NCBI RefSeq assembly: GCF_900215245.1
Contig: NZ_LT907842.1
Location: forward strand, 4,092,001-4,156,000
Direction: 5' to 3'
Length of the DNA stretch: 64,000 nucleotides
From: Pseudomonas fluorescens
GTDB taxonomy: Bacteria; Pseudomonadota; Gammaproteobacteria; Pseudomonadales; Pseudomonadaceae
The notes below the pieces were generated by a model. That model saw only the letters and a list, made by a program, of their open reading frames with translations. It was not told the DNA's origin and ran no database searches. This document shows positions 9,347 through 17,219 of this stretch, piece by piece; the first letter of the stretch is position 1; each line of letters begins with the position of its first letter. The translations under genes were made by a program, and so were the position numbers.

Positions 9347-9652
9347 TCAGCGCATTTTCAAGATCCTGAGGCCCAGGTGCTGGCGCTCGCCATCATTCTT
9401 GGCCCACACCACCTCGGTGTCCGCCTCCAGGCCCGCGAGGGCGGCGTGCTCCGAGTCAATGCGCACGGTCAGTTGGTCGCCCACCTCGAACTGGCGGGGG
9501 GCCTGCACCTGCATGCCAGAGCTGGAAAGGTCCACACAGACCCCGGCAATCTCCTGCCCGGCGTGGATTAACGACACATCGGCATCCACTCGCATGCGGA
9601 TGAAATCGCGTTTTTCGGCGTAGTCGCGCTCGTGTTCGCTCACGGGTTCCAT
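9347..9652 (-). CDS. Single-domain PilZ protein
   Basis: 101 residues that are essentially one PilZ domain, the cyclic-di-GMP receiver. The RxxxR-type motif is in KRDFIRMRVDADV (about residues 14-26) and the second motif DLSSSGMQV (D-x-S-x-x-G) is at about residues 41-49. Arg, Asp, Ser and Gly expected for ligand binding are all present. It lies between mlaA and the rssB-like gene, as in P. aeruginosa. No output domain is attached, so it would act by binding a partner. Confidence 0.88.
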   Translation of the reverse strand: MEPVSEHERDYAEKRDFIRMRVDADVSLIHAGQEIAGVCVDLSSSGMQVQAPRQFEVGDQLTVRIDSEHAALAGLEADTEVVWAKNDGERQHLGLRILKMR

Positions 9653-9919
9653 CCTTACTTTGTGTTGTGGTCGTGGGTGTTCTTATAACTCCCAGTGATT
9701 TGCGGTGTAAAGACGCCCGGCGACCATCGGCATGAGCTTGAAACCCCTGACGGATGGGAGTACCGTCTGCGCCTTAGAAGGGCACCTCTGCTTTACCTTT
9801 GTGCATGGGCAAAATCCCGATGCTTTGTAGGACAGAGTGGCTAGAAAGCGAATCCAGTACGTGAGCCCGGCCATTGTCGAGCCACCTACGCCAACCTAAT
9901 TCTGGCGCCGTTTGCCCAC

Positions 9920-11101
9920 ATGCAAAAAACCAGTGCCACGCTGCTGATAATCGATGACGACGAAGTAGTGCGCGCGAGCCTCGCGGCCTACTTGGAAGAC
10001 AGTGGCTTCAGCGTCCTGCAGGCCAGCAATGGCCAACAGGGTCTCCAGGTATTCGAGCGCGACAAGCCCGACCTTGTGATCTGCGACCTGCGCATGCCCC
10101 AGATGGGCGGCCTCGAGCTGATCCGCCAGGTGACTGAGCTTGCCCCGCAGACGCCGGTGATTGTTGTGTCCGGTGCCGGCGTGATGAACGACGCTGTCGA
10201 GGCCCTGCGCCTGGGCGCCGCCGACTACCTGATCAAGCCCCTGGAAGACCTGGCTGTGCTGGAGCACTCGGTGCGCCGTGCGCTGGACCGTGCCCGCCTG
10301 CTGCTGGAAAACCAGCGCTACCGCGAAAAGCTAGAAACCGCCAACCGCGAGCTCGAAGCCAGCCTCAACCTGCTCCAGGAAGACCAGAACGCCGGTCGCC
10401 AGGTGCAGATGAACATGCTGCCGGTCAGCCCCTGGACCATCGACGAGTTCCAGTTTGCGCACCAGATCATCCCGTCGTTGTACCTGTCGGGTGATTTCGT
10501 CGATTATTTCCGCGTCGATGAGCGGCGTGTGGCGTTCTACCTGGCCGACGTCTCCGGCCATGGCGCTTCTTCTGCTTTTGTCACCGTGTTGTTGAAGTTC
10601 ATGACCACACGGCTGTTGTTCGAATCCAAGCGCAATGGCACCTTGCCGGAGTTCACTCCCTCCGAGGTGCTGGGCCACATCAACCGAGGCCTGATCAGCT
10701 GTAAGCTGGGCAAGCACGTGACGATGGTCGGCGGCGTGATTGATGAAGAAACCGGTCTTTTGACCTACAGCATCGGCGGTCACCTGCCGATGCCGGTTTT
10801 ATACACTCCTGACAGTGTGCGTTACCTGGAAGGCCGTGGTCTGCCGGTGGGCTTGTTCAATGAAGCCACCTACGAAGACCACATCCTGGAACTGCCGCCG
10901 ACCTTCAGCCTTACGCTGATGTCCGACGGTATCCTCGACTTGCTTCCAGAGCCTACACTCAAGGAGAAAGAAGCCGCCTTGCCCCAAAAGGTCAAGTCGG
11001 CGGGCGGCAGCCTGGATGGCCTGCGGCAGGTTTTTGGATTGGCCACGCTAGGGGAGATGCCGGATGATATCGCCCTATTGGTGTTGAGCAGGAATCTTTG
11101 A
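9920..11101 (+). CDS. rssB: Response regulator fused to a PP2C/SpoIIE-type phosphatase (RssB type)
   Basis: 393 residues: receiver domain (about 5-122; acidic pocket D12-D14, phospho-acceptor D56 in LVICDLRMPQ, Lys in LIKPLEDL), a helical linker (about 130-165), then a PP2C-like phosphatase (about 180-393) with LADVSGHGASSAF and LMSDGILDLL metal-binding motifs. Pseudomonas RssB proteins have this layout, whereas the enterobacterial RssB phosphatase domain is degenerate. The stop shares a base with the start of the STAS protein gene (TGATG), so the pair is a probable partner-switch: the phosphatase would dephosphorylate the STAS protein. The downstream target, possibly RpoS stability, is inference. 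Confidence 0.88.
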   Translation: MQKTSATLLIIDDDEVVRASLAAYLEDSGFSVLQASNGQQGLQVFERDKPDLVICDLRMPQMGGLELIRQVTELAPQTPVIVVSGAGVMNDAVEALRLGAADYLIKPLEDLAVLEHSVRRALDRARLLLENQRYREKLETANRELEASLNLLQEDQNAGRQVQMNMLPVSPWTIDEFQFAHQIIPSLYLSGDFVDYFRVDERRVAFYLADVSGHGASSAFVTVLLKFMTTRLLFESKRNGTLPEFTPSEVLGHINRGLISCKLGKHVTMVGGVIDEETGLLTYSIGGHLPMPVLYTPDSVRYLEGRGLPVGLFNEATYEDHILELPPTFSLTLMSDGILDLLPEPTLKEKEAALPQKVKSAGGSLDGLRQVFGLATLGEMPDDIALLVLSRNL

Positions 11102-11583
11102 TGAGTACCGGAAGAATCCAATTCGCCGAGCAAGACGGGACCTTCGTCCTGAAGTTTGTCGGTGAAGTGCGCCTGACCTTGTGTTCGGCGCTGGATGCAA
11201 CGATTGAGCGGATTTTCACAGCCCTGAATTTCTCGGCGATCGTGATCGATCTGACCGAAACCCGCAGCATCGACAGCACCACCCTTGGCTTGCTGGCCAA
11301 ATTGTCCATTCTGTCGCGGCAGAAGGTCGGCCTGTTGCCGACGGTGGTCACCACCCACGAAGACATCACCCGTCTGCTGCAGTCCATGGGGTTTGACCAG
11401 GTGTTCAACATCGTTGACCGCCCGATCCCCTGCCCGGAATGCCTGACCGACCTGCCGTCGCAAGACCAGTCTGAAGAAGTGGTACGGATCAAGGTGCTGG
11501 AAGCGCACAAGATCCTGATGGGCCTGAACGAGTCCAACCGCGAAGCCTTCCACGACCTCGTCAACGCCCTGGAACGCCACTGA
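11101..11583 (+). CDS. rssC: STAS-domain anti-sigma-factor antagonist (RssC type)
   Basis: 160 residues. The first 100 form a STAS domain of the SpoIIAA class with a phosphorylatable serine region RSIDSTTLGLLAK (about residues 57-69). The C-terminal 45 residues are charged and helical. It is coupled to the upstream phosphatase gene by a one-base overlap, making it the likely substrate. Start is the ATG at 11101; a TTG one codon earlier is not needed. A REP pair and a terminator follow. Confidence 0.85.
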   Translation: MSTGRIQFAEQDGTFVLKFVGEVRLTLCSALDATIERIFTALNFSAIVIDLTETRSIDSTTLGLLAKLSILSRQKVGLLPTVVTTHEDITRLLQSMGFDQVFNIVDRPIPCPECLTDLPSQDQSEEVVRIKVLEAHKILMGLNESNREAFHDLVNALERH

Positions 11584-11605
11584 TCCCCAGTTGAAACCCA
11601 ATCCA

Positions 11606-11697
11606 AATGTGGGAGGGGGCTTGCTCCCGATGACGGTGTGCCAGTGATGAATGCATTGCCTGACACGCTGCTATCGGGAGCAAGCCCCCTCCCACAG
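11606..11697. repeat. REP pair (inverted)
   Basis: Facing REP units of the GTGGGAGGGGGCTTGCTCCC subtype, about 30 bases apart, between the STAS gene and the tal terminator. Confidence 0.9.
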
Positions 11698-11732
11698 TGG
11701 AACTGAGCTCGGCTTGCGCTCGGCGAAAGACA

Positions 11733-11771
11733 CAAAAAAGGGCGGCACCCGCGAGGGTGCCGCCCTTTTTG
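11733..11771. terminator. Bidirectional rho-independent terminator
   Basis: GGGCGGCACCC and GGGTGCCGCCC form a strong stem around GCGA, flanked by AAAAAA and TTTTT. It lies between the convergent STAS gene and tal. Confidence 0.93.
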
Positions 11772-11783
11772 TCGCCGTCTGCC

Positions 11784-12710
11784 TTACAACTTGGCAGTCA
11801 ACAACGCTTCAAGCTTCTCCTGGTCCCGAGCAAACTGACGAATCCCCTCTGCCAGCTTCTCAGTCGCCATCGCATCCTCGTTGGACTCCCAACGGAACTG
11901 CGCTTCAGTCAAATGCACCCGCGCTTCACCGGCATGGCCTGGCGACAACTTGCGCTCCAGCTTGCCTTCATCCGCCGCCAGCTTCTCCAGCAGGTCCGGG
12001 CTGATGGTCAAGCGGTCACAGCCGGCCAGCTCTTCAATCTGGCTGAGGTTACGGAAGCTCGCGCCCATCACCACAGTCTTGTAGCCATTGGCCTTGTAGT
12101 AGTTGTAGATGCGCGTCACCGACTGCACGCCCGGGTCATCGGAACCGGTGTAGTCGTTGCCGTTGGCCTTCTTGTACCAGTCGTAGATACGGCCCACGAA
12201 CGGCGAAATCAGGAACACCCCAGCCTCGGCACAGGCCACGGCCTGGGCAAACGAGAACAGCAGCGTCAGGTTGGTTTGAATGCCTTCTTTTTCCAGCTTC
12301 TCCGCCGCGCGGATGCCTTCCCAGGTGGAGGCGATCTTGATCAGCACACGGTCACGGCCAACGCCGGCTTTGTCGTACAGGTCGATCAGACGGTGCGCAC
12401 GCTTGAGAATGGCCGCTTCATCGAACGACAGGCGGGCATCCACCTCAGTGGAAATACGGCCCGGTACGACTTTCAGAATTTCTTGACCTACCGCCACCGC
12501 AAAACGGTCGCTGGCCAGGCCCACGTCGCCGTTACAGTCCTTAACGCACTCATCCAGCAGCTTGGCATAGCCTGGGATCGAAGCGGCCTTGAGTAGCAGG
12601 GAAGGGTTGGTAGTGGCGTCTTGCGGCTTGAGCTTGGCGAGGGTAGAAAAATCGCCGGTATCGGCTACAACGGTGGTGAATTGCTTGAGTTGTTCCAGCT
12701 TGGAAGTCAT
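11784..12710 (-). CDS. tal: Transaldolase
   Basis: 308 residues, the class I transaldolase of the non-oxidative pentose phosphate pathway (sedoheptulose 7-phosphate plus glyceraldehyde 3-phosphate to erythrose 4-phosphate plus fructose 6-phosphate). Family motifs seen: [11 protein letters not shown] near the N-terminus and the Schiff-base lysine in [12 protein letters not shown]. Start [11 protein letters not shown] is the usual one; the longer reading upstream is unsupported. Divergent neighbours are separated by non-coding sequence with two REP units. Confidence 0.97.
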   Translation of the reverse strand: MTSKLEQLKQFTTVVADTGDFSTLAKLKPQDATTNPSLLLKAASIPGYAKLLDECVKDCNGDVGLASDRFAVAVGQEILKVVPGRISTEVDARLSFDEAAILKRAHRLIDLYDKAGVGRDRVLIKIASTWEGIRAAEKLEKEGIQTNLTLLFSFAQAVACAEAGVFLISPFVGRIYDWYKKANGNDYTGSDDPGVQSVTRIYNYYKANGYKTVVMGASFRNLSQIEELAGCDRLTISPDLLEKLAADEGKLERKLSPGHAGEARVHLTEAQFRWESNEDAMATEKLAEGIRQFARDQEKLEALLTAKL

Positions 12711-13048
12711 GGGCGTGCTCTGTCCTGTGGGTCTGATGACATTACCCGAGCGCCGGCAGGCGCTCAAGGGCGCAAATGCGTTCGATCGTTTGCGAGGGCA
12801 ACAACCTGAAAACAGCCGTTTGAATCGCCGGCCATACTGCTAACTAGGAGACCAAAACCGCCGACAGGTTCAACCCAACTGCCCCGCGACCACTCAGATC
12901 AAACGGTGGGAGCTGGCTTGCCTACGATGGCGGCGGCAAACACACCACCAGCTTCCAGACAAACATCAATCCAACTGTGGGAGCGGGCTTGCTCGCGAAA
13001 GCAGCCTATCAGCCACCAAACCCACCCACTGACACCCAACCCGCCAAA
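12711..13048. repeat. Gap between dusA and tal with two REP units in the same orientation
   Basis: The tal upstream region (12711-12900) shows no clear motif. Two REP units follow in direct, not inverted, orientation at about 12904-12933 and 12975-13005, of two subtypes (AGCTGGCTTGCCTACG and AGCGGGCTTGCTCGCG). The dusA stop follows. Confidence 0.8.
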
Positions 13049-14035
13049 TCACCGCCCCTCCAACAACTCCCCCGCCTGATCCAGCAACGCCAACGGATCA
13101 CTCGCCTTATGAATATCCACCGACAACAACTGCCTGAACCGACGAGCCCCCGGAAACCCGGTCCCCAGCCCCAACACATGCCGAGTAATGTGATGCATCG
13201 CCCCACCACTGGCCAAATGCTCCGCAATATAAGGCCGCAACTGCGCCAACGCCTCAGCCCGACTCACCACCGGCGCGGCACTGCCAAACAACTGCTGATC
13301 CACCTCCGCCAGCAAATACGGATTGTGATAAGCCTCGCGCCCCAACATCACCCCATCAAACACCTGCAAATGCGCCTGGCACTGCTCCAGCGTCTTGATC
13401 CCACCATTCAACACAATCTCCAACGCCGGGAAATCCTGCTTCAACTGCGCCGCCACGTCATAGCGCAACGGCGGAATATCCCGATTCTCCTTCGGCGACA
13501 ACCCCTCAAGAATCGCAATCCGCGCATGCACCGTAAAACTGGTACACCCGGCATCCCTCACCGTCCCAACGAAATCACACAACTCGGCATAACTGTCCCG
13601 CCCATTGATCCCGATACGATGCTTCACCGTCACCGGAATCGACACCGCATCCCGCATCGCCTTCACACACTCCGCCACCAGTGCAGGGTGCGCCATCAGG
13701 ATCGCGCCGATCATATTGTTCTGCACCCGATCACTCGGGCAGCCGACGTTCAAGTTCACTTCATCGTAACCGGCCGCCTCAGCCATACGCGCACAAGCGG
13801 CCAGGTCGGCAGGAACACTGCCGCCCAACTGCAGCGCGAGTGGGTGCTCGGCTTCGTTGTGACGCAGGAAGCGCTCGTGGTCGCCATGCAGGATCGCGCC
13901 CGTGGTGACCATCTCGGTGTAGAGCAGGGCGTGCTTGGAGAGCAGGCGCAGGAAGAACCGGCAGTGACGGTCGGTCCAATCCATCATCGGGGCGACGGAG
14001 AAGCGGCGGGAGAGTGGGGCGGATTGTAGGGGCAT
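13049..14035 (-). CDS. dusA: tRNA-dihydrouridine(20/20a) synthase DusA
   Basis: FMN enzyme that reduces uridine 20/20a in tRNA. 328 residues with the DusA hallmarks RRFSVAPMMDWTDRHCRFF at the N-terminus, NLNVGCPSDRV with the active-site Cys (about residue 100), VKHRIG, and ITRHVLGL near the C-terminus. The gene is intact, but its 5' end contains a 29-base stretch that is repeated perfectly 2.86 kb upstream, next to a decayed second dusA 5' end. The first 20 or so codons and the promoter were therefore probably supplied by an inserted element. dusA is a known integration target of genomic islands. Confidence 0.96.
   Translation of the reverse strand: MPLQSAPLSRRFSVAPMMDWTDRHCRFFLRLLSKHALLYTEMVTTGAILHGDHERFLRHNEAEHPLALQLGGSVPADLAACARMAEAAGYDEVNLNVGCPSDRVQNNMIGAILMAHPALVAECVKAMRDAVSIPVTVKHRIGINGRDSYAELCDFVGTVRDAGCTSFTVHARIAILEGLSPKENRDIPPLRYDVAAQLKQDFPALEIVLNGGIKTLEQCQAHLQVFDGVMLGREAYHNPYLLAEVDQQLFGSAAPVVSRAEALAQLRPYIAEHLASGGAMHHITRHVLGLGTGFPGARRFRQLLSVDIHKASDPLALLDQAGELLEGR
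13975..14003. repeat. Left copy of 29-bp direct repeat (attL-like) in the dusA 5' end
   Basis: Starts TCCAATCCATCATCGG and is identical to 16839-16867. On the minus strand it encodes FSVAPMMDW of DusA, the segment used as attachment site by dusA-specific integrases. Left of the repeat the two copies have nothing in common; right of it they remain similar for about 90 bases. Confidence 0.85.
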
Positions 14036-14461
14036 GGGGGAATCTGAGTTAGCGAGGCGAATGGGGCGCAGTTTATCAGGGATGTGTCTAGGGTGTGGGA
14101 GGGGCTTGTGCGCTTCTCACCACCTCGCGTTGCACATTGCTTCGTGTGGAATGTGTCGGGATCGGAGGGAGGCCAGTACGTTAGATATCGTGGTCTGACC
14201 CCGATATCCCCCGTTTGCCAGTCTAGATATGCATAAATGCATTTTTTTGTTGCGGTGTTTGCTGTGTATGCATACAGTATGTGTGCGGCATGATGAAGAG
14301 TGCAGCAGACGGGGATTTTTGTTCGTTGAGCTTCTCAGAAACAGAGAGCTTCAGAGCCGAAGCCGTTTGTCAGAGGGTAGTAAGGTGATGGGGTAATCAG
14401 CCGTTCACTTTACTGAAATATGAGAGCTATCCTACTGAATATAGCGAAAAGGAAATTCACT
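14036..14461. other. Intergenic region between dusA and the bacteriocin gene
   Basis: Holds the dusA promoter side, which matches 16900-16955 imperfectly; a truncated REP (14095-14115); a CGTGGTCTGACCCCGAT motif near 14199-14215; a short palindrome ATGCATAAATGCAT-like (14229-14242); and the SOS box listed separately. No gene is seen. Confidence 0.7.
14262..14277 (+). promoter_or_regulatory. LexA/SOS box upstream of the bacteriocin
   Basis: CTGTGTATGCATACAG fits the LexA consensus CTGT-N8-ACAG with both half-sites perfect. It lies 185 bases before the bacteriocin start. It predicts DNA-damage induction, the usual control of colicins and many Pseudomonas bacteriocins. Confidence 0.82.
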
Positions 14462-16237
14462 ATGCCTATGATTGGCGACACGCTTTATCTTCCAGAAATT
14501 GAAATCAACGCTATTAATAAATATGAACCACAGACATTCGGAGGCGGAGGTGGTGACAGTGATTTCTCACATAGTCACACTGGACAGCTAATTAACGTTG
14601 CAACGCGTACTTATATACTTAGCACATACCCCCCCATTATTTCCCAAAATGTTAAGGATCAAGAGGCGAGCTTTGCAACGAATCTTCAGTCGATGCCCGA
14701 ATCTATTGCAAAAAGCATTACTGCAATAGAACAAAATGAAGGCAGTCCCGCGAGCGAAGTCGAGAAAATCGAACAGCATATTCGTTCGGTAGATACGCTA
14801 ATCACTCAAAAATCACAGGCTGCTGCTGCTCAAAAGGCGATTGCTGATAAGTACTACTATGGAGACTTCTTTCGTTTCCCGACTATGCAATTTATTAAAG
14901 ATGCAATCAGCGGGAGCAAGACAAACTACCCTCCAGATAAAAATTATAAAGAATGGTACACTTCACTTGAGGCTGCGTATGCTGCAAAATATATCATTCG
15001 GGAGATCGATTATTTAAATGTCCTGAAGCAGAATCTTCAAGCACAGGCTAACCAAGCACGTGCAGACGCTGAGGCCAAACGTATTGCCGATGAGGCGGCA
15101 GCAGCTGAGGCTGCTAGGGTAGCTGCTGAAGCCGCAGCACTTAAAGCAGCTCACACGTTCAGGCTTCCCGCAGCCGGTGCTATGCAACTGAGTACGGCTG
15201 CAGGCTCTATTGCCGTCACGGCAGGTTCAGGCGTTACGTTGGAGGCGGCGATTCAAGCGGCTAAGGTAGCGCTGAGTACAGTTGTGAGTGCGGCCACGGC
15301 AGTCGGTATTGGAGCTTTGACGTATTCAGAGTCCCTTGGCAACGGGGAGCTGCCCGCGACAATGCTGGATCTGCCCGCTAAGGAACTGGCGCCTAGCCTG
15401 CCTGATAATCTTCTCGAGGTAGCGGCGGCTGGTGGGACGGTTGATGTGCTATATCGGCTTTATGGTGATCAATCGAAGTATTCGGTAGTGGCCACCCAGG
15501 TCACTGGTGGACTAGCCCCCACTGTTCCGGTAAGGGCATTGGTGCTTGATCCTGTGGCCAACGCCTATACGTTTACTACAACCGATACACCACCGATTAC
15601 CCTGGCATTCCCTATTGCAGTACCAGGAAATAGCTCAACGGCAACTCCGGCACAGCCCGTGGAGACTCCGGTATACACAGGCATCACTCTGACCCCAATT
15701 GACGTCAAAGCTGAGCCGTTTCCGATTGCCAGCCAATTGAGCATCCGAGACGCTATTTACGTTTACCCCGCGGATTCGGGTTTGCCGCCGATTTATGCGG
15801 TATTTAGTAGTCCGTACGAAGGTGCTACCACTAAAGGTGTACACAGCGGACGGATGTACAATCCTGATAAAGCCGGAGGTCCAACCCAAGATCTTGATTG
15901 GGCAACGGCAACGGTGACTCAGGAAGGTATTGATCTGGTTAAATTGCATACGTCACGATTCGTACCTTCTGATGCTAATAAGATTATGATTGAACGGCTA
16001 GAAAAGATACTAAGTGGTCAGATCCCTGTTACGGATGTTGATAAACGATTTTACACCCATGAAATGCGAGAGTTAGAACGTTACAGGGCGCTCGGGGTAG
16101 CTGATGGGGTAGAAGGAAATGTTTGGAATAATGCTCATGCTGCAACCTTAGAAGACTATAAGCTGAGGGATGCTGACGATTTATTCTATACGCCTGAAGC
16201 CATTGCTGCAGAAATTAAACAAGTATATGGAGAGTAA
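14462..16237 (+). CDS. S-type pyocin-like bacteriocin (colicin-type toxin)
   Basis: 591 residues from the ATG at 14462, chosen because AAGGA lies eight bases upstream; an ATG at 14420 would add 14 residues. Layout: Gly-rich N-terminus (GGGGGDSDFSHSHTG), helical receptor/coiled-coil part with an Ala-rich run (about 190-235), a pyocin S translocation domain (about 230-450: HTFRLPAAGAMQLSTAAG, ALTYSES, VPVRALVLD, PADSGLPPIYAVFSSPY), and a C-terminal killing domain (about 450-591). The killing domain has no HNH nuclease motif; conspicuous residues are H533-E in FYTHEMRELERYRALG and N-N-A-H559 in WNNAHAATLEDYKL. AT-richer than its surroundings, SOS-box controlled, and followed by a probable immunity gene. 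Target in the cell is unknown. Confidence 0.88.
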   Translation: MPMIGDTLYLPEIEINAINKYEPQTFGGGGGDSDFSHSHTGQLINVATRTYILSTYPPIISQNVKDQEASFATNLQSMPESIAKSITAIEQNEGSPASEVEKIEQHIRSVDTLITQKSQAAAAQKAIADKYYYGDFFRFPTMQFIKDAISGSKTNYPPDKNYKEWYTSLEAAYAAKYIIREIDYLNVLKQNLQAQANQARADAEAKRIADEAAAAEAARVAAEAAALKAAHTFRLPAAGAMQLSTAAGSIAVTAGSGVTLEAAIQAAKVALSTVVSAATAVGIGALTYSESLGNGELPATMLDLPAKELAPSLPDNLLEVAAAGGTVDVLYRLYGDQSKYSVVATQVTGGLAPTVPVRALVLDPVANAYTFTTTDTPPITLAFPIAVPGNSSTATPAQPVETPVYTGITLTPIDVKAEPFPIASQLSIRDAIYVYPADSGLPPIYAVFSSPYEGATTKGVHSGRMYNPDKAGGPTQDLDWATATVTQEGIDLVKLHTSRFVPSDANKIMIERLEKILSGQIPVTDVDKRFYTHEMRELERYRALGVADGVEGNVWNNAHAATLEDYKLRDADDLFYTPEAIAAEIKQVYGE

Positions 16238-16238
16238 A

Positions 16239-16514
16239 ATGAGTAACATTAATGACGTGGTAGTCGCTGAAGCACCAAGGGATGTAGTTCTTTTTATTGT
16301 AAGAAACAAACCAATTTCGTATCCAATGCTGGATCGACTCTACAGCAGGAATGGGTGGGCCAATATTTCAAATAACTTAGAGCTTTTGAAGCTTATTGAA
16401 AATATGGAGCTCGAAGGGGTGGTTGAACATGTTGATGGAGGAATAAGAAAAGGCCCAAACTGGAATGCGCCAGCATTCATGGTTGAGAATAAGTATACGT
16501 TGAGTGATATTTAG
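16239..16514 (+). CDS. Probable cognate immunity protein of the bacteriocin
   Basis: 91 residues starting one base after the bacteriocin stop, with GGAGAG overlapping the toxin's last codons as its ribosome site. It has no signal peptide or membrane segment, so it would act in the cytoplasm on a nuclease-like toxin. The sequence (DVVLFIVRNKPISYPMLDRLYSRNGW, then two charged helices) looks like a small helical or winged-helix fold; no named immunity family is recognised. The role is inferred from position, size and the terminator that closes the pair. Confidence 0.75.
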   Translation: MSNINDVVVAEAPRDVVLFIVRNKPISYPMLDRLYSRNGWANISNNLELLKLIENMELEGVVEHVDGGIRKGPNWNAPAFMVENKYTLSDI

Positions 16515-16518
16515 GTCT

Positions 16519-16552
16519 GTAAAAAACCCAGCTCAAGCTGGGTTTTTTTTGC
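16519..16552 (+). terminator. Rho-independent terminator after the immunity gene
   Basis: AAAAAACCCAGCT, a CAA-type loop, AGCTGGGTTTTTTTT. It closes the bacteriocin-immunity transcription unit. Confidence 0.92.
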
Positions 16553-16762
16553 TTGGACTTTGAAAAGTTATTCCTCTCCGTATTCTGGATACTCTTGATG
16601 CTTGTGCTTTTAGGTATACCCAAATGGGTCATGGATACCCACACAGCGTCAGATGTTGACGTTTGAAGGGGATGTTGGGATTGGAGCGACAGGCATTGGC
16701 GATAAGCACCGTGCCTTACGGATGTGGTATTGTCGGCCAGGCGAGGGCTATTTCAGGAGGGG

Positions 16763-16812
16763 AGTGGTACGAAAGTGGTACGGGGTTTTTTATCGTGCGC
16801 TACAGGGTACGT
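16763..16812. repeat. Integrase-arm-like direct repeats
   Basis: AGTGGTACG occurs at 16763-16771 and 16774-16782, spaced by 11 bases, with a related AGGGTACGT at 16804-16812. They end 27 bases before the right 29-bp repeat, the place expected for arm-type sites of a tyrosine integrase. No integrase gene is present in the window. Confidence 0.5.
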
Positions 16813-16838
16813 ATTACAATGTCTGTAGAATTAGCAGT

Positions 16839-16867
16839 TCCAATCCATCATCGGGGCGACGGAGAAG
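16839..16867. repeat. Right copy of 29-bp direct repeat (attR-like)
   Basis: Identical over 29 bases to 13975-14003 within dusA. To its right the sequence continues as a diverged dusA 5' end; to its left it is unrelated to dusA. The interval between the start points of the two copies is 2864 bases and holds only the bacteriocin and immunity genes. Confidence 0.85.
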
Positions 16868-16902
16868 TGGCGGGAGAGGGGAGCGGTATTTAGGGATATT
16901 GG
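16839..16902 (-). pseudogene. dusA 5'-end remnant
   Basis: On the minus strand this reads ...APLSRHFSVAPMMDW-NC-stop, matching the start of DusA and then breaking off exactly at the repeat boundary. The start codon position carries ATA where dusA has ATG, and several bases differ outside the repeat, so it is not expressed as a protein. It is what is left of the original dusA 5' end after insertion of the island. Confidence 0.75.
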
Positions 16903-17032
16903 GGTCTGAGTCAGGGGGGTGAATGGGGTGCAGTTTATCAGGGATAGGTCTTGGGTGCCGGGGAGGCGTGTTCTGTGCCCTTGCATATGCCGATGAGTTC
17001 AGGGCAATTGCTGCGCCGAATATCGTGGTCTG

Positions 17033-17094
17033 ACACCGATTTGCACGATTTACAACACCGATTTGCATGACGCAGACTTGCACCGATATGCAGA
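17033..17094 (+). repeat. Three short imperfect direct repeats
   Basis: ACACCGATTTGCACGA (17033-17048), ACACCGATTTGCATGA (17055-17070) and GCACCGATATGCAGA (17080-17094), spaced 22 and 25 bases apart, i.e. about two helical turns. The array resembles a protein-binding iteron cluster; no replication gene is nearby. Confidence 0.55.
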
Positions 17095-17219
17095 CAGTAA
17101 ATACAGTGTTGTCGCAATAATGCTAGCTGCGACATACTAGAGGGCAACAAAGCGGCCCTCCGGGAGAGTTCTATTAATTTTCGAGGTGAATGTCCAAGCT
17201 AGTACAGTAATGATCTATT

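Larger units (their letters stand above)
16553..17219. other. Gene-free right end of the bacteriocin island and dusA remnant region
   Basis: No convincing gene. In order: about 200 bases without recognised features; two AGTGGTACG direct repeats (16763-16782) and a related AGGGTACGT; the right 29-bp repeat; a decayed dusA 5' end and promoter; a CGTGGTCTGAC motif near 17025; three short direct repeats with core CACCGATNTGCA; and a perfect inverted repeat TGTCGCA/TGCGACA at 17110-17134. Short reading frames here lack ribosome sites. Confidence 0.65.

Noticed and set aside
9653..9919. Small gene between PilZ and rssB
   Set aside because: The only frame (9683-9874, minus) lacks a ribosome site and typical codon use.
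16653..16922. Short frames across the right repeat
   Set aside because: No ribosome site and they run through the integrase-arm-like repeats and the dusA remnant; not expected to be genes.
17110..17134. Perfect TGTCGCA/TGCGACA inverted repeat as a terminator
   Set aside because: No T-tract on either side; kept only as part of the island finding.
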